From Liolophura sinensis (lineage: Eukaryota; Mollusca; Polyplacophora; Chitonida; Chitonidae): DNA of 64,000 nt. The notes beneath the pieces were generated by a model. That model did not search any database. It was not told the DNA's origin and saw nothing but the letters and a program-made list of their open reading frames with translations. Positions 50,223 to 61,379 of the stretch are shown piece by piece. The position numbers were made by a program, and so were the translations under genes. The stretch covers positions 38,429,187 through 38,493,186 of the forward strand of contig NC_088301.1 of NCBI RefSeq assembly GCF_032854445.1, read 5' to 3'. Numbering within the stretch: position 1 is the stretch's first letter; each line of letters opens with the position of its first letter.

Positions 50223-50754
50223 GTATCAGATACAACAAGATGTTGTAATGAGTGTGAGTTTGTGCCAAACTTAAACCTTTTAACCGTAAGTTTTTTTAGT
50301 CAGTATCACCAATAACATGGAAAATGTGCTCAGTCATGGCCATCTAAAGACAATAAATTGGTCTGGCATTGGAAGCTACATGTAGGTATTTTGGTCCCAA
50401 AGGTAGACCTGGCTACCGATGGAAACCGACATACTTTTTTAATAGTCAATGCTTTTCTTTGGTAAATAGTACTTTTTTCTGCTCTTAGTTTGATCACCCA
50501 GATACTAGTAATATATTTTTGCTAGTTGTCCTTGGCAGCTACTACATGTATTGTCCTTTTCTGTTTACTAGGACTGCATCATGTCTATGGCATTATACTT
50601 TATATATATATATATTTTTTTTTTTTTTTCGTGGTGCTTTTTGGTAACACCAAATAATCGTTGATGCTTATGTGACCATTTCACGGGTCTATAACGACAT
50701 TATGTATGCTTAGAGGGTTTTATGTTTTTTTTAATTTTTCAGGCATATTAGAAC

Positions 50755-50985
50755 GAGGAACCATTAGGTGTGTGTGTATACTGTGTCTTCTGGTGGAAGG
50801 GCGAGTCCATGCCGCCACAAAAGTATCATGTCGAAGACACCAGACATGACACCTACCCAGTTACAATATACTGTCACCGCCGACGGGGTCAACCATTCCT
50901 GTTTCCTTGCTCTTACCTCGCAATGCTAAGCAGGAATCGACGCAGCAACAAGTAGCATTTTTGAAGTCTTTCATATGACTGGACC
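50755..50985. repeat. Dispersed repeat, copy 1 (pair at 54540-54790)
   Basis: It shares GTGTGTGTATA, GTGTCTTCT, GAGTCCATGCCG, ACACCAGACATGAC-like, CACCCAGTCA-like and GGTCAACCA blocks with 54540-54790 in the same order. The element is tRNA-SINE-sized but I see no clear promoter boxes. Confidence 0.6.
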
Positions 50986-51074
50986 TCAGTTTTTGACGAT
51001 CGTTGAAGACCACTTGTCTTCCACCAATATTGTGGGCAAAATCTGTTCGGTATATAACTAGTACTCTGATTGCC

Positions 51075-51157
51075 TTCACCCATAAAACTTGTGGATGGAG
51101 GTGATATTGTGAAAAATTCTTTAATATGGCACTTAACGACAATGAAATAAATAAAGG
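51075..51157 (+). repeat. SINE tail fragment after RAE1
   Basis: TTCACCCATAAAACTTGTGG, GAAAAATTCTTTAATATGGC and AACGACAATGAAATAAATAA follow the tail order of the element at 26310-26640. No head is present. Confidence 0.4.
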
Positions 51158-51354
51158 AAATGAAGTGATCTATTGATTGGACATTACATTGCTTAAAGAT
51201 TTATATCTGGATTGGGTAGATATAGTGCTGCAACACAGAAAAAATCTGGTAAGTCTGTTGGTTGCTTTATGTATGCCAGAACAAGCGGCATCAACAACAT
51301 TATCATGTCATACCAACAGTGTGTACCTGTGACGCTAGGTGTGCATGATCTTTG

Positions 51355-51537
51355 ATTTATCTATTTTTATTTGATTGGAGTTAAACAACATACTAAAGAT
51401 TATTTCACGTAAACGACGGGCGCCAGCACTGTGGTTGCTGGAACAGATTCCCAAGATCGACCATAGAGAAAGCCAGCATGAGCTGGATATGAGCTCACAG
51501 GAACCGTATTGGTGAGACGCTCCTTGGTCATTGTGAT
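51355..51537 (-). mobile_element. Diverged SINE of the main family, minus strand
   Basis: On the plus strand it runs from a TTTTTATTTGATTGGAGTTA tail through CGACGGGCGCCAGCACTGTG to GAAAGCCAGCATGAGCTGGA and TGAGCTCACAGGAACCGTAT, the reversed body and B-box region. Many substitutions indicate an old copy. The tRNA-like 5' end has decayed. Confidence 0.7.
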
Positions 51538-51539
51538 AC

Positions 51540-53060
51540 TGATCTTTGAGAAAAGTGTCTCTTTCCCTAGGATAGTTCTGCAGTCCTGTTCAATATGCAT
51601 GATGCTGAAAGGCCAGGTAGATTAGTTTGCTTTTCAGAGTTGTTTCCCATTGTATGCAATGTTGATTGTGGCCATTCGCATGCGCGCGGGCACAAAACAT
51701 ACGAGACCTAAAATGAAATATTTCTTATTCTTATGGTCGAAGCGCGCCATACTTATTGCAAATGTCTAGCAGTTTGTCGAAATCCTCTCGAGAATAACTA
51801 AAACAAATCGCGCGATTTCCGCCAATCTCGACTCTGGTGTTCTTGCTTCGCAGGTTTTATAACACGACGTCCGAACAGAGAGCTTGAGGAGGTTTTAGTT
51901 ACTCTCACCGGTTTTTTTTTTGACAGATTTTTTGAATAATATTGCACTGTTTCACTAAACTCGCATTCTTGAATTCTCCACTCGCATGTCATAAAACCCG
52001 AGGGTTAAGATTAGCAATACCCGGGTGTTTTGTTACTAAAAAATCTGGCGATTTTTTCAACATCCACTGTCGTACTCTCGATTAGCATGTGGTCGCATTC
52101 TGTCTTCCCGTCTCAACGACCCTATGCGCTCCTTGTCGATCTCTTAGTCGGTAGGCCTACATACCGCGTGGCTCCCAAAACAATGCAGACATCCTGGAAA
52201 ATGTGGAAAATTCCCTTGCTGCGATTGAATGTTGTGGTACATATGCTGTTGTGAGACCTTAAAATAACGACAACATACCTGTGAATGATAGGCACTCCGT
52301 CGTTTCATGCTTTATTTCGCAAGAAAGTGCAGCGCGGTGTGACAGCAGCCGCCTATCTAGACACAGTACGTTTGCTTCTCTTTTCTTATGTATTTGCTGA
52401 TAAGCATGTTCTAAAAGGACAGCTACAGCACAGTGATCGCGGTGTATCGTCTTGACAAGGTGGCTTGGATGCAGGATATGACATTGGTGGAAAACCTGTA
52501 CAACATTTACTGGATTCCTATAAATATACAGCCACAAGCATGCTCAAAAGCTGTTATTTTACAAATATGTCGATAATTGCTTTGCTTAAATTGCTGTTAA
52601 GGAAGACGTTAAGATTTGTACATCTGATGAGCGTTACCTGCTAGTACTAAACGTAGCTTCATCAAGGAATATGACATATATTTTGTTTTGGTCAAGATAG
52701 TCATGACAAGCCTATCTATGGTCAAACTTAGGGATTGTGATTGTGATTAATATGTGGTTTGTGAAAAAAAACCTCAGAGGACTATTTTTTACAGATAAAA
52801 ATAGTCCACTGACAATGAGAAGGTTTCCTGTAGTGAAAAATTCAAAACATTTCCCCACTGTATATGGTAAAGTCAGGTCGTCACCAAGGGACTAGTTACA
52901 GTTCCTTGTGCCGCACTTCATTTTCCTTAAATTAAACCTGTTTTAAACGGAATCGAATTTTGCGGAGAACATATCAAAGCCATGTTCATGCATATTCTGA
53001 AATGTCCCTAGAGGCAGCTGTTGAGATGAGTATACTATAGGAATGCTTTCTTTCATAGCC
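51540..53060. other. Intergenic, no recognisable gene
   Basis: From 51660 to 52260 the sequence is richer in CpG (GCATGCGCGCGGGC, TCGCGCGATTTCCGCC), which could mark a promoter, but no exon could be linked to it. A short inverted repeat lies at 52775-52811. The rest shows no conserved coding fragment. Confidence 0.5.
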
Positions 53061-53065
53061 GTAGC

Positions 53066-53305
53066 GGGATCTCCGTGTCCGAGGGATTAGCATGACAGTC
53101 CAGCACGCGATGATTCAGGAGCCTTTCACCAATGCGATCACTTTGACTTCATGTCCAGCTCATGCCGGCATCATCTCCGGTGGTACGTCATAAGATCTGC
53201 CAGCAACCTGTGGATGGCCGTGGGTATCCCCGAGCTTTACCCAGTTTCCTGCCACCACAAAGCGCACCACCGCCGTATAAGTAAAATCGTCCTGAGTAGG
53301 TGTAT
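53066..53305 (+). mobile_element. Old, nearly full-length SINE of the main family
   Basis: GGATCTCCGTGTCCGAGGGA (decayed head), GGAGCCTTTCACCAATGCGA, CAGCAACCTGTGGATGGCCG and GCCGTATAAGTAAAATCGTC occur in the canonical order. The (AAAT)n tail is lost. Confidence 0.75.
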
Positions 53306-53309
53306 ACGT

Positions 53310-54535
53310 ACAAAAACTAGTACCGTAAATACACTTCATAGCCATAGCAACAATATGCTCGCTCAGTTAACCTGTTTTCAAAGAGCAAGCTACGTGTATG
53401 ATGGTAGAGCCCAACCCAATAGCTGTTTAATGGCTTTCTTTGTAATTAGAATTGACTTACCCACGTGTTCTTTCCATGCTGGATCCTCGGACTTCTTGCA
53501 ATAATCTCGCCAGAACAGGAAAGCACCTATCAATCAACGCACAACATCCTGGAAGCATGTCCAGATTGTAAACGATACTTTCAACCATCATGTACCATAA
53601 AAAGGCAAATATGTAGGCCTGGACATTTGATCCTACTGCATATATAAGCTATTATGCGAGCTCCTCCGAAATACCATTTCGCCTATCACTTTCTTTAAAT
53701 ATCATCATTAGCATTGAACAAACAAATTTCTGAGGGAAAAAATAGTTCTCTGAATTCCATAAAATAAGCTCTTCTTTCACTTGTTTACGTAAATAGCCAA
53801 CCAGCAATACAGCTAGGACTGGTTGTGTGTATTTGAACCATGCTGTCAGGTCCAAACAGAACTAAAATAGAAGGTGTAATTAATATAAAGCGGTGATATC
53901 AGGGCGGCTGTGAATGATATAGCCTGTGGGCACATTGTAGTCTCCTCTTTAATATCTAATTTAATATCTATTGTAGATGGCGGTGACGTGGATGCATGGA
54001 CATCAGCGATGGATATATAGTAGCCGTCTCTGTAGTTTGCTTTGTGTAAAATAATGTGTGTGTATGAATGGAAATGACAGATAAAACGATTGATAATGGA
54101 AATGGTGTATCTGTGGTATTGTTTTAGTTGATAGAATGACCTATGTTCCTATAACATGCTACTTTAAATACTAGTAGAAACCATTTGTTGCAAAGCTAAA
54201 TTGATAAAACTGAAAGTGTAAAGCTGTAGCTTGTAAAAGACATGTACATGGCTGACGACCATTGTTTGGCATTTTAACGTTCATATTCGGAGTATTTATT
54301 AGAAATAAGGAATGGGAAAACAAGATATCTCGGGAGGTACTTCTGCGAGAGAGTATATATATGTGACTTTCAGGAAGATGTGGGGACGGACAGAGTTTGC
54401 AGTGTACCGTGTAGTGGTAATTTTTTTTCAGCCTTGAGGAGCGAGGGTGCATATAGCCCTGCGTTTGCGGTGGTTTGCCTTTCTTTATGCATGTGTCATT
54501 GTATGTATGTATGCTTCGGGTTTTACGTTGTAATT
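53310..54535. other. Intergenic, nothing supported
   Basis: Only short ORFs without recognisable homology. AT-rich sequence, no repeat copies and no promoter pair that I can defend. Confidence 0.5.
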
Positions 54536-54539
54536 TAAC

Positions 54540-54790
54540 ATATTTCAGTCATATGACGACGACGAGTCATTCGGTGTGTGTGTGTATATATACCGTGTCT
54601 TCTTGTGCCTTGGAGAGTCCATGCCGTCAAAGTGCTGCCGCCAGTGAAGAATTATGCCGCAGACACCAAACATGACTCCTCACCCAGTCAAATTATACTG
54701 ACACCAGGTCAACCAGTCAGTTTCCGTGGTCTAAATTTCCAGTTCTGAGTGCCAAGCCCAGCCGCAACAATAACCATTTTTGGTATGACC
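54540..54790. repeat. Dispersed repeat, copy 2 (pair at 50755-50985)
   Basis: CATATGACGACGACGAGTCA, GTGTGTGTGTATATATACCG, GAGTCCATGCCG, GACACCAAACATGACTCCTC and CACCAGGTCAACCAGTCAG occur in the same order as in the copy at 50755-50985. It ends about 25 bp before the minisatellite starts, so the minisatellite may have grown from its flank. Confidence 0.6.
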
Positions 54791-54815
54791 TGCCCAGGTG
54801 GTATGTTTATGTTAT

Positions 54816-55890
54816 GGCTTTCCGGGAAATGTATGAGATGGACAGAACTGGGAATGGATCATGGTATTTTTGTTCAGTGTGTTTATGTTATGGCTTTCCG
54901 GGAAATGTATGAGATAGACAGAGCTGGGAATGGATCATGGTACTTTTGTCCAGCGTGTTTATGTTATGTCTTTCCGGGGCAGATGTGTGAGATGGACAGA
55001 GCTGAGAATGGTTCATGGTATTTTTGTTCAGCGTGTTTATCATATGGCTTTCCGGGGCAGATGTGTGAGATGGACAGAGCTGAGAATGGTTCATGGTATT
55101 TTTGTTCAGGGTGTTTATGTTATGGCTTTCCGGGGGATGTGTGGGGTGGACAGAGCTGGGAATGGTTCATGGTATTTTTGTTCAGGGTGTTTATGTTATG
55201 GCTTTCCGGGGAATGTGTGGGGTGTACAGAGCTTGGAATGGATCATGGTATTTTTGTCCAGCGTGTTTATGTTATGGCTTTCCGGGGAATGTGTGGGGTG
55301 TACAGAGCTTGGAATGGATCATGGTATTTTTGTCCAGCGTGTTTATGTTATGGCTTTCCGGGGCAGATGTGTGAGATGGACAGAGCTGAGAATGGTTCAT
55401 GGTATTTTTGTTCAGCGTGTTTATCATATGGCTTTCCGGGGCAGATGTGTGAGATGGACAGAGCTGAGAATGGTTCATGGTATTTTTGTTCAGGGTGTTT
55501 ATGTTATGGCTTTCCGGGGGATGTGTGGGGTGGACAGAGCTGGGAATGGTTCATGGTATTTTTGTTCAGGGTGTTTATGTTATGGCTTTCCGGGGAATGT
55601 GTGGGGTGTACAGAGCTTGGAATGGATCATGGTATTTTTGTCCAGCGTGTTTATGTTATGGCTTTCCGGGGCAGATGTGTGAGATGGACAGAGCTGAGAA
55701 TGGTTCATGGTATTTTTGTTCAGCGTGTTTATCATATGGCTTTCCGGGGCAGATGTGTGAGATGGACAGAGCTGAGAATGGTTCATGGTATTTTTGTTCA
55801 GCGTGTTTATCATATGGCTTTCTGAAAGATGTGTGGGATAGACAGAGCTGGAATAGATCACGGAATTTTTGTTCAGTGTGGATCATGGTG
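54816..55890. repeat. 76/78 bp minisatellite with higher-order repeats
   Basis: Fourteen units start with GGCTTTCCGGG or a close variant at 54816, 54892, 54968, 55046, 55124, 55200, 55276, 55352, 55430, 55508, 55584, 55660, 55738 and 55816. Unit lengths are 76 or 78 bp. Four variant types (B, B', C, D) form a 308 bp block. The block at 54968-55275 recurs at 55352-55659 with one visible difference, which points to recent block duplication. The units lack stops in several frames, so long ORFs (up to 358 codons) run through the array on the plus strand. These are by-products of the repeat. Confidence 0.95.
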
Positions 55891-55939
55891 TTTTTGTCCA
55901 GCGTATTTATTTTAATGGCTTTGCAGCATATTTGAAGGA

Positions 55940-57280
55940 CGAAGCAGAGAGTCTGGAGTGGTATTTCTGTTCAGAGCGTATTTATGTTGCCTTCTGGGCT
56001 ATTTGAGGGTTCATACGGAGCTGGTAGTGTATGTGAGTATTTCTGTCTATGCAAACGGTATTTATGTTATGATCATCTGTAAACAAATTTTGCAGTTGTG
56101 ATGTGTTGATGATCTCATTTTTATTGCGAACTGCCAAAAGGTAAGCAGAGCTTAAGCAAAACATTTACCACGATATGTTTCAATGCGTATTTAATATCCC
56201 GGAGACTTATAAGCTAAGACAGGGACAAAGCGCAGACCTATAAATGTGGTATTTTAAGCCAGATCGACTCTGACTACGATAATAACGTTAACACGAGGCT
56301 TAATTTCCTTCCAGTGACTTTGACGAACACCTACTCGGCTAATCAGCGTCTCATGATTCATCTGGTCAGTCACCTACTTCTACAGTCTCAAGATACGTGT
56401 ACATCATATAGTGTATGGGCTTTTGATACATCTCTTCCCTGTCGAAATTACAATGTGCGTTTATAATGGACAATGTCTAAAAATATCCCTATATAGACTT
56501 ATCGATTTAACTATTGCGATATAGGTTTAAAGCCCATTTTATATTTGAAAACAACGCGCCGTTCATCTTTTATTTGTATGTCAGGGACGATTTGACGTTA
56601 CTATTTTCTAAATGGCAATCTATAGCTCTTCTGTACAGATGTCAGTAATAAACTGATATTAAGCGTTAGACTGTCTGCTGTTTAGGTGGTCTTTCTAAAG
56701 CTGATAAATGATTGACATTTTCATTAACTTTCCAGTCCACCTTTTTTTGGTATTATAGATATCGATAAATAGGCAAATAATGGCACTGTAGACAGCCGTT
56801 AAATGAATTAGCCAGAGAATTCACAGGAGCGAAATCGTCTACTGCATCGTAAAGATCAAGGTCAACCAAACAGAATATTCCACCTCAAAGGACTCTGCCA
56901 GGTCAATGAAATGTTGCTTGAACAACAATGACTTTACAGAATGGAAATACGCTGTAAACGTCATTATAGCAATCAAGACTCTGTTAAGACTGAAAAAATG
57001 AATGGGCAACTGTAATCGACGTATTCCAGGTTTAATATGGACAAACAAAATGTTATCTTTAAACCCTGGACTCTACAATTAAGGGTTTTATTAGGCAAAA
57101 GAAGTGGCAAAGAGGATCTTCGGTTGCACCAAAGTTATTTATTCTAGATATTGACCAGTTTGTCAGCCCTCTGCGGATTCAGGCATCTTCAGTCATCAGA
57201 GTGGTGGTTCAACCACCTTCTTTTTTCACAAGGCGAATGACGTCGTGAAACAGCAATGGTCTTTAATATGTTTATGCTGT
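55940..57280. other. Intergenic, nothing supported
   Basis: No conserved coding fragment, repeat copy or RNA gene was recognised on either strand. Confidence 0.5.
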
Positions 57281-57294
57281 AAGTCTCCTATACT

Positions 57295-57392
57295 GTCCGG
57301 TTTCCTCCAACCATCATACTGGCCACCGTCTTATAAATGAAATATTCTTGAGTACGTCTTAAAGCAAATAAATAATTAAATAAATAGATATA
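57295..57392 (+). repeat. SINE tail fragment (main family)
   Basis: TCCGGTTTCCTCCAACCATC, GCCACCGTCTTATAAATGAA and TATTCTTGAGTACGTCTTAA, ending in AAATAAATAATTAAATAAAT, is the 3' third of the main SINE. Confidence 0.7.
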
Positions 57393-58173
57393 TTCAAAGA
57401 TTTCACATGGGTGCTCAGATTTTGTCTGATCTTTTTGCATGGTCGTTCCATATAGTGAAAGTCCCTTTGCTTTAAGTACTATTTGTTCACATCTTCCTGG
57501 ATGCTACGTAGCCAACTGTTAACCCATTGGCCGTTGTCCGAGATGTGAATATACGATAGTTCGCCTTTTGCCAGAAAGTGTCTTAAGGGTTATCTCGAAT
57601 ACTCTCGAGAAACCTCCAGGAGTGACGCACAAATGGTTACTGTTCTCTGACACTTTAGCGATATATACTTCAAATCTGACATACAAGAACACTTTAGCTG
57701 ACTAATGGAACTCGACCGTAGACGACAAATGACCTACTACATTGGTAAGAGATCGACTAATGCTTATCAACTGGTTTGTCCTCAATCCATAGCAAAGCCT
57801 ACATGTCGGACAGCTGAAACCGAAACTTGTTATGTTCGTGCTCGGTTGAGGAAGGGGTGCGAGAGGCCGACTAAATCTTTAGTGGAATTAACCCTTGCCC
57901 GGAGCAATGTTTCTGATAGGGTAAATGTCAGAAACAAATAGTGGTGACCCATACTTAACGTTTTCGCTTTTACAGACTACTAGTATGTCGAATTATCCTA
58001 TAATGTAAAAAAAAGACCTGTCATAATGATGATGCCATCGGAAGGCAACTTTTCACCAACGCTTTAATTCAGCATATAAGCTGAAAGATCTGTTGACAAC
58101 GGCTATGCATGTCGTAGCTCAATCTTATGTTGTATAGACAGCATCCACGGAGAAAAATGAAAACGAGAATATA

Positions 58174-58308
58174 TTTATTTATTTGATTTATGTTTTACGC
58201 CATACTCAAGAATATTTCACTTATTCGACGGCGGCCAGCATTATGGTGGGAGGAAACTGGGCAAAGCCCGGGGGAAACCCACGACCATCCGCAGGTTGCT
58301 GCAAGACC
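58174..58308 (-). mobile_element. 5'-truncated SINE with 11 bp target duplication
   Basis: On the plus strand it runs from TTTATTTATTTGATTTATGT through CCAGCATTATGGTGGGAGGA to CGCAGGTTGCTGCAAGACC, the reversed 3' half of the main SINE. ACGAGAATATA flanks it at 58163-58173 and 58309-58319. Confidence 0.85.
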
Positions 58309-58324
58309 ACGAGAATATAGGATA

Positions 58325-58575
58325 GCGTCATATACATGTATAGGTTATATTCAATATGAATTGTGAATATATATGGCGTCTAAAATAAATACTTATTTAT
58401 TTATTTGATTGATGTTTTACGTCGTAGGCCTACTCAAGAATATTTCACTTATACGACGGCAGCCAGCATTATGGTGGCAGAGCCATAAAATATATAAGCT
58501 ATATTTAATATGAGCCTTGAATATATATGACGTCAAAAATATATAAGCAATATTCTATATAAACTGTGAGATCTA
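58325..58575. repeat. Short tandem repeat of about 53 bp, split by a SINE
   Basis: The pattern TATATT(C/T)AATATGA, then TTGAATATATATG(A/G)CGTC, occurs at about 58345-58382 and 58500-58535, with a third partial unit (ATATATAAGCAATATTCTAT) at about 58541-58560. A SINE fragment at 58392-58488 separates the first and second units. Confidence 0.6.
58392..58488 (-). mobile_element. 5'-truncated SINE fragment inside a tandem repeat
   Basis: CTTATTTATTTATTTGATTG ... ACTCAAGAATATTTCACTTA ... CCAGCATTATGGTGG then CAGAGCC: the reversed SINE tail with a small internal deletion. The flanks TAAAATAAATA and TAAAATATATA may be a slightly decayed target duplication. Confidence 0.75.
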
Positions 58576-58589
58576 CTAAACGACAATTC

Positions 58590-59440
58590 GATGAACTATT
58601 ACGACTCACTGCATGATATCTGCAGCGAATGATGGTATTGCTCACCTAGCGGATATGATCGGGAGGCCGTCGGCGGTAAGATGATCAGTCGGCTGTGTGA
58701 TGATCTGATTGACGAGCAAACTACCCGGCTGACTTGATGACAGGCTAGGCTATTTTGGTAGCACTCTATCGATCTGCTAGCGTCGAAGGCGGTTTGTAGG
58801 GTGAGAGGTAAAAACTGTGCCCAGCATGTGATTTCGGTTTCTTTATCGTGTCAGCCTATTGATTTTATTTCCAAAATACGTCCACTCTTGTCTTAACCTC
58901 CTTTGAACTACTTTTATACATAGCATCAAGTGTTGTTCGGTTGGGATTAGCATTTACCCAACAGTAGATATTGTTTCCTCGGTGGTCCATTAAAATCTGG
59001 TGTTACGACGTGTGCTAAACCGTAAGCAAAATTTCAACAAACATTACGGTAATTGATAAGCACTATTTCTAAATTCCATTTAAGATATCTCATAATTACT
59101 TCATGATTGAGGAAAACGTTATTTTGTCATATTGTTATACAGCCGAACAAGAGGACACATTATTTTTCGGAATCTGCTTCATGCGACTGACACAAGTATT
59201 TCTTTAGTTATGACAGCTATCCCCTCCAGAGTGAATCCCTTTGGTTGTAAGTGCTGGAATACATGGTTGTGTCACACTTTCTGGCTAGGAGATAGCAAAC
59301 ACATGCAGACATTACATGATTTGATGATATGGGCGTGGAGAACTTTTTGAGTGCCTTTTCACTGGACGTCTAGGAGGTATGAGGCATGTTTTTTTTTATT
59401 TCCGTCTTCCTTATACGTAGTAACCTAAGCTTCCATTTTC
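58590..59440. other. Intergenic, nothing supported
   Basis: No recognisable gene or repeat copy. There are several short GATC/CGG-containing stretches near 58640-58740 but no structure that I can defend. Confidence 0.5.
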
Positions 59441-59462
59441 CTGATGTCAGTGAGATCTCGAA

Positions 59463-59666
59463 ATGGCTTCCGCTATACTTACGAACAACACTTGTGTTTT
59501 CAGCCTTGGAACCATCGTCTGCTCGCTCTTTGGTGCTGGGTGTGCTTTTGTCAACTCCTGGCGCCAGAGACCACGGGAGAGGAAATCGAAGCTTAACGGA
59601 CGACTGTGTCGACGCTTGCCCAGACACCTTCTAATTGACAGTCCGAGTATTTCATTAAAAGTGTGA
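59463..59666 (+). CDS. Candidate 67-aa small protein with one hydrophobic segment
   Basis: The ATG has a favourable context (G at -3, G at +4). The product starts MASAILTNNTCVFSLGTIVC. A hydrophobic stretch at about residues 11-30 could be a signal anchor. It is followed by an arginine/lysine-rich half (RQRPRERKSK, RLCRRLPRH). I do not recognise it. It is unspliced and lies in a region without other genes, so it may be chance. Overlapping ORFs on both strands weaken the case. Confidence 0.15.
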   Translation: MASAILTNNTCVFSLGTIVCSLFGAGCAFVNSWRQRPRERKSKLNGRLCRRLPRHLLIDSPSISLKV

Positions 59667-60299
59667 TGACCAGAACAAAACTAGTGTTGGAGGCATCTGT
59701 TGGCAGATTCATCCGAGATATATTCAAAGCTGAGTTTCAAATGACCTTATCCTTAGGTTTAGTCTAGCAACGTGATTAGTTGGATTTCACTCTTCATTCG
59801 AAGTATGTCCCCTGGTCGGTGGTGATGACTCAAGAGTACCAGTATGTGGCCTCCTCATTTCCTTCTTGCTCACTAACGCCTAAGACATCCAGGCGATGTC
59901 CAAAGTGCAAGTCTGCTGAACTATACAAATATATATATGGACCACTTTATTAACTCACCTAGCCAAGGTGAACAAAACCGCTGTTTACCCACACAGGAGC
60001 CTCATTTCAGCGTGCCATTGAGGAGAACCATCGACTCACATGCGATGTAAACTCGTAAGTCCTCAGAGTACAATTAAAGACGTACAGCATAGTGAATAAA
60101 ACCAGAGCAGGGTCGACGGGGTGATACCTGGCAAATGGCCACACGTAACCAGAGAAATACGGTCTCTTGTTTATTTACAAGTTAAAGTTTTGTTGTAACT
60201 TTTGATGTAAATACTTGAATATTAATAATTTACATACATCCTAGCACCATCGCTTATATATGAAAGGTATATATAAGGTGAAGATTACAATTTATTAGA

Positions 60300-61375
60300 A
60301 ATCACTGGTCAGACCCAGTAATCATTCCATCATTCTATTTAGATCTGACCTTTTTCCTTTGTCAGAACTTAAAGCTCACTTTCGATTACGGGCTATGGTT
60401 TAGTTTCAGTTCGAAATCACATAAGATACTACGCATATCAAGGGTCGATTCTGGGACCAATCCTATTCCTATTATATATAAATGACATATCGAAAGTAAC
60501 AGACGTCCTAAATATCTTACTATTTGCAGACAATACTAGCATAACTTATTTCTGTGAAAATGTCGATGAGGCTATCACGACTTCATCTTACGAGCTAGGA
60601 AAGCTGAACACTTGGTTCTGTGCAAACCGCCTTTCACTAAATGTTAACAAAACAAAGTATATGTTAATCCCGCCCGTGAGTAGGCCTAGACCACAAATTA
60701 CTGTTCCCTTGACTGTTTCTGGGACAGAGGTTAAACGAGTCAGGGAATTCAAATTTCTTGGTTTATTTTAACGAAAAGCTAAATTTGACGTCACACATAG
60801 ATTGTATTCGTAAAAAGGTCTCGAGGAATCTAGGTATATTAAACAACATTAAGGACTCGGCGAAGAAAAAAAACCACTTTTTATCCTTTATTATTCTTTG
60901 ATCTACCCTTATTTTTCATATGGGAATATTTTGTGGGCAAACACGTACAGTCTCACTTGCAACCTCTGCAAATATTGAAAAAACGCGCTATTCGAATTGT
61001 GACTAGGTGTCTAGGTCCCTAGAACACACAAAGCCACTTTTTGTACTCTTGAAATTCTGCCCTTATGTGAACCGGACATTTTTTTCCTACTAATATGATA
61101 TTGCATAAATTTTTTTACCACCCCGAAGTATTACCGCCTAGCTTTAATAATTACATTATTAAAAACATTGACGTACGTCACTAGGGCACAAGACGCCGGC
61201 CATTAGATCTGTATAGAAACCCCTTTAAAATTAATCAATCCTATCGTTCACTTAAAATAGCTGGCCCTCGGGAATGGAACAAACTCCCTTCATACTTACG
61301 CAATATTCAGTCAATTTCCTTATTCAGATCTAAACTGAAATCGTATGTGCTGCAGCACTTATTCTCCGTTTAGTC
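60300..61375 (+). mobile_element. 5'-truncated CR1/L2-like LINE
   Basis: From about 60430 the sequence reads YQGSILGPILFLLYINDISK, then FADN in place of the catalytic FADD, then LNTWFCANRLSLNVNKTKYM, REFKFLGLF and a stop at 60770. In other frames the C-terminal IAGPREWNKLPSYLRN and SLFRSKLKSYVLQH follow, ending near 61371. This is the order of non-LTR reverse transcriptases of the CR1/L2 kind. The 5' half (endonuclease and fingers) is missing, with frameshifts after 60770. Confidence 0.8.
60430..60770 (+). pseudogene. Reverse transcriptase fragment with mutated active site
   Basis: One open frame of about 113 codons carries the palm motifs QGSILGP and FADN (60523-60534). The second aspartate of the metal-binding pair is asparagine, which should abolish catalysis. 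This fits a dead copy. It belongs to the LINE at 60300-61375. Confidence 0.8.
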
Positions 61376-61379
61376 TAAC

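Noticed and set aside
54580-54600. TATA-like ATATATACCG as a promoter
   Set aside because: It is part of a dispersed repeat, with a GT-rich run before it and no linked exon.
54749-55825. 358-codon ORF and overlapping 250- and 152-codon ORFs on the plus strand
   Set aside because: They arise from stop-free tandem units read in different frames, change frame type between units and have counterparts on the minus strand. No start context or family supports a gene.
57705-57941. 78-codon plus-strand ORF
   Set aside because: Composition is plausible but there is no homology I recognise, no splice partners and poor surrounding evidence.
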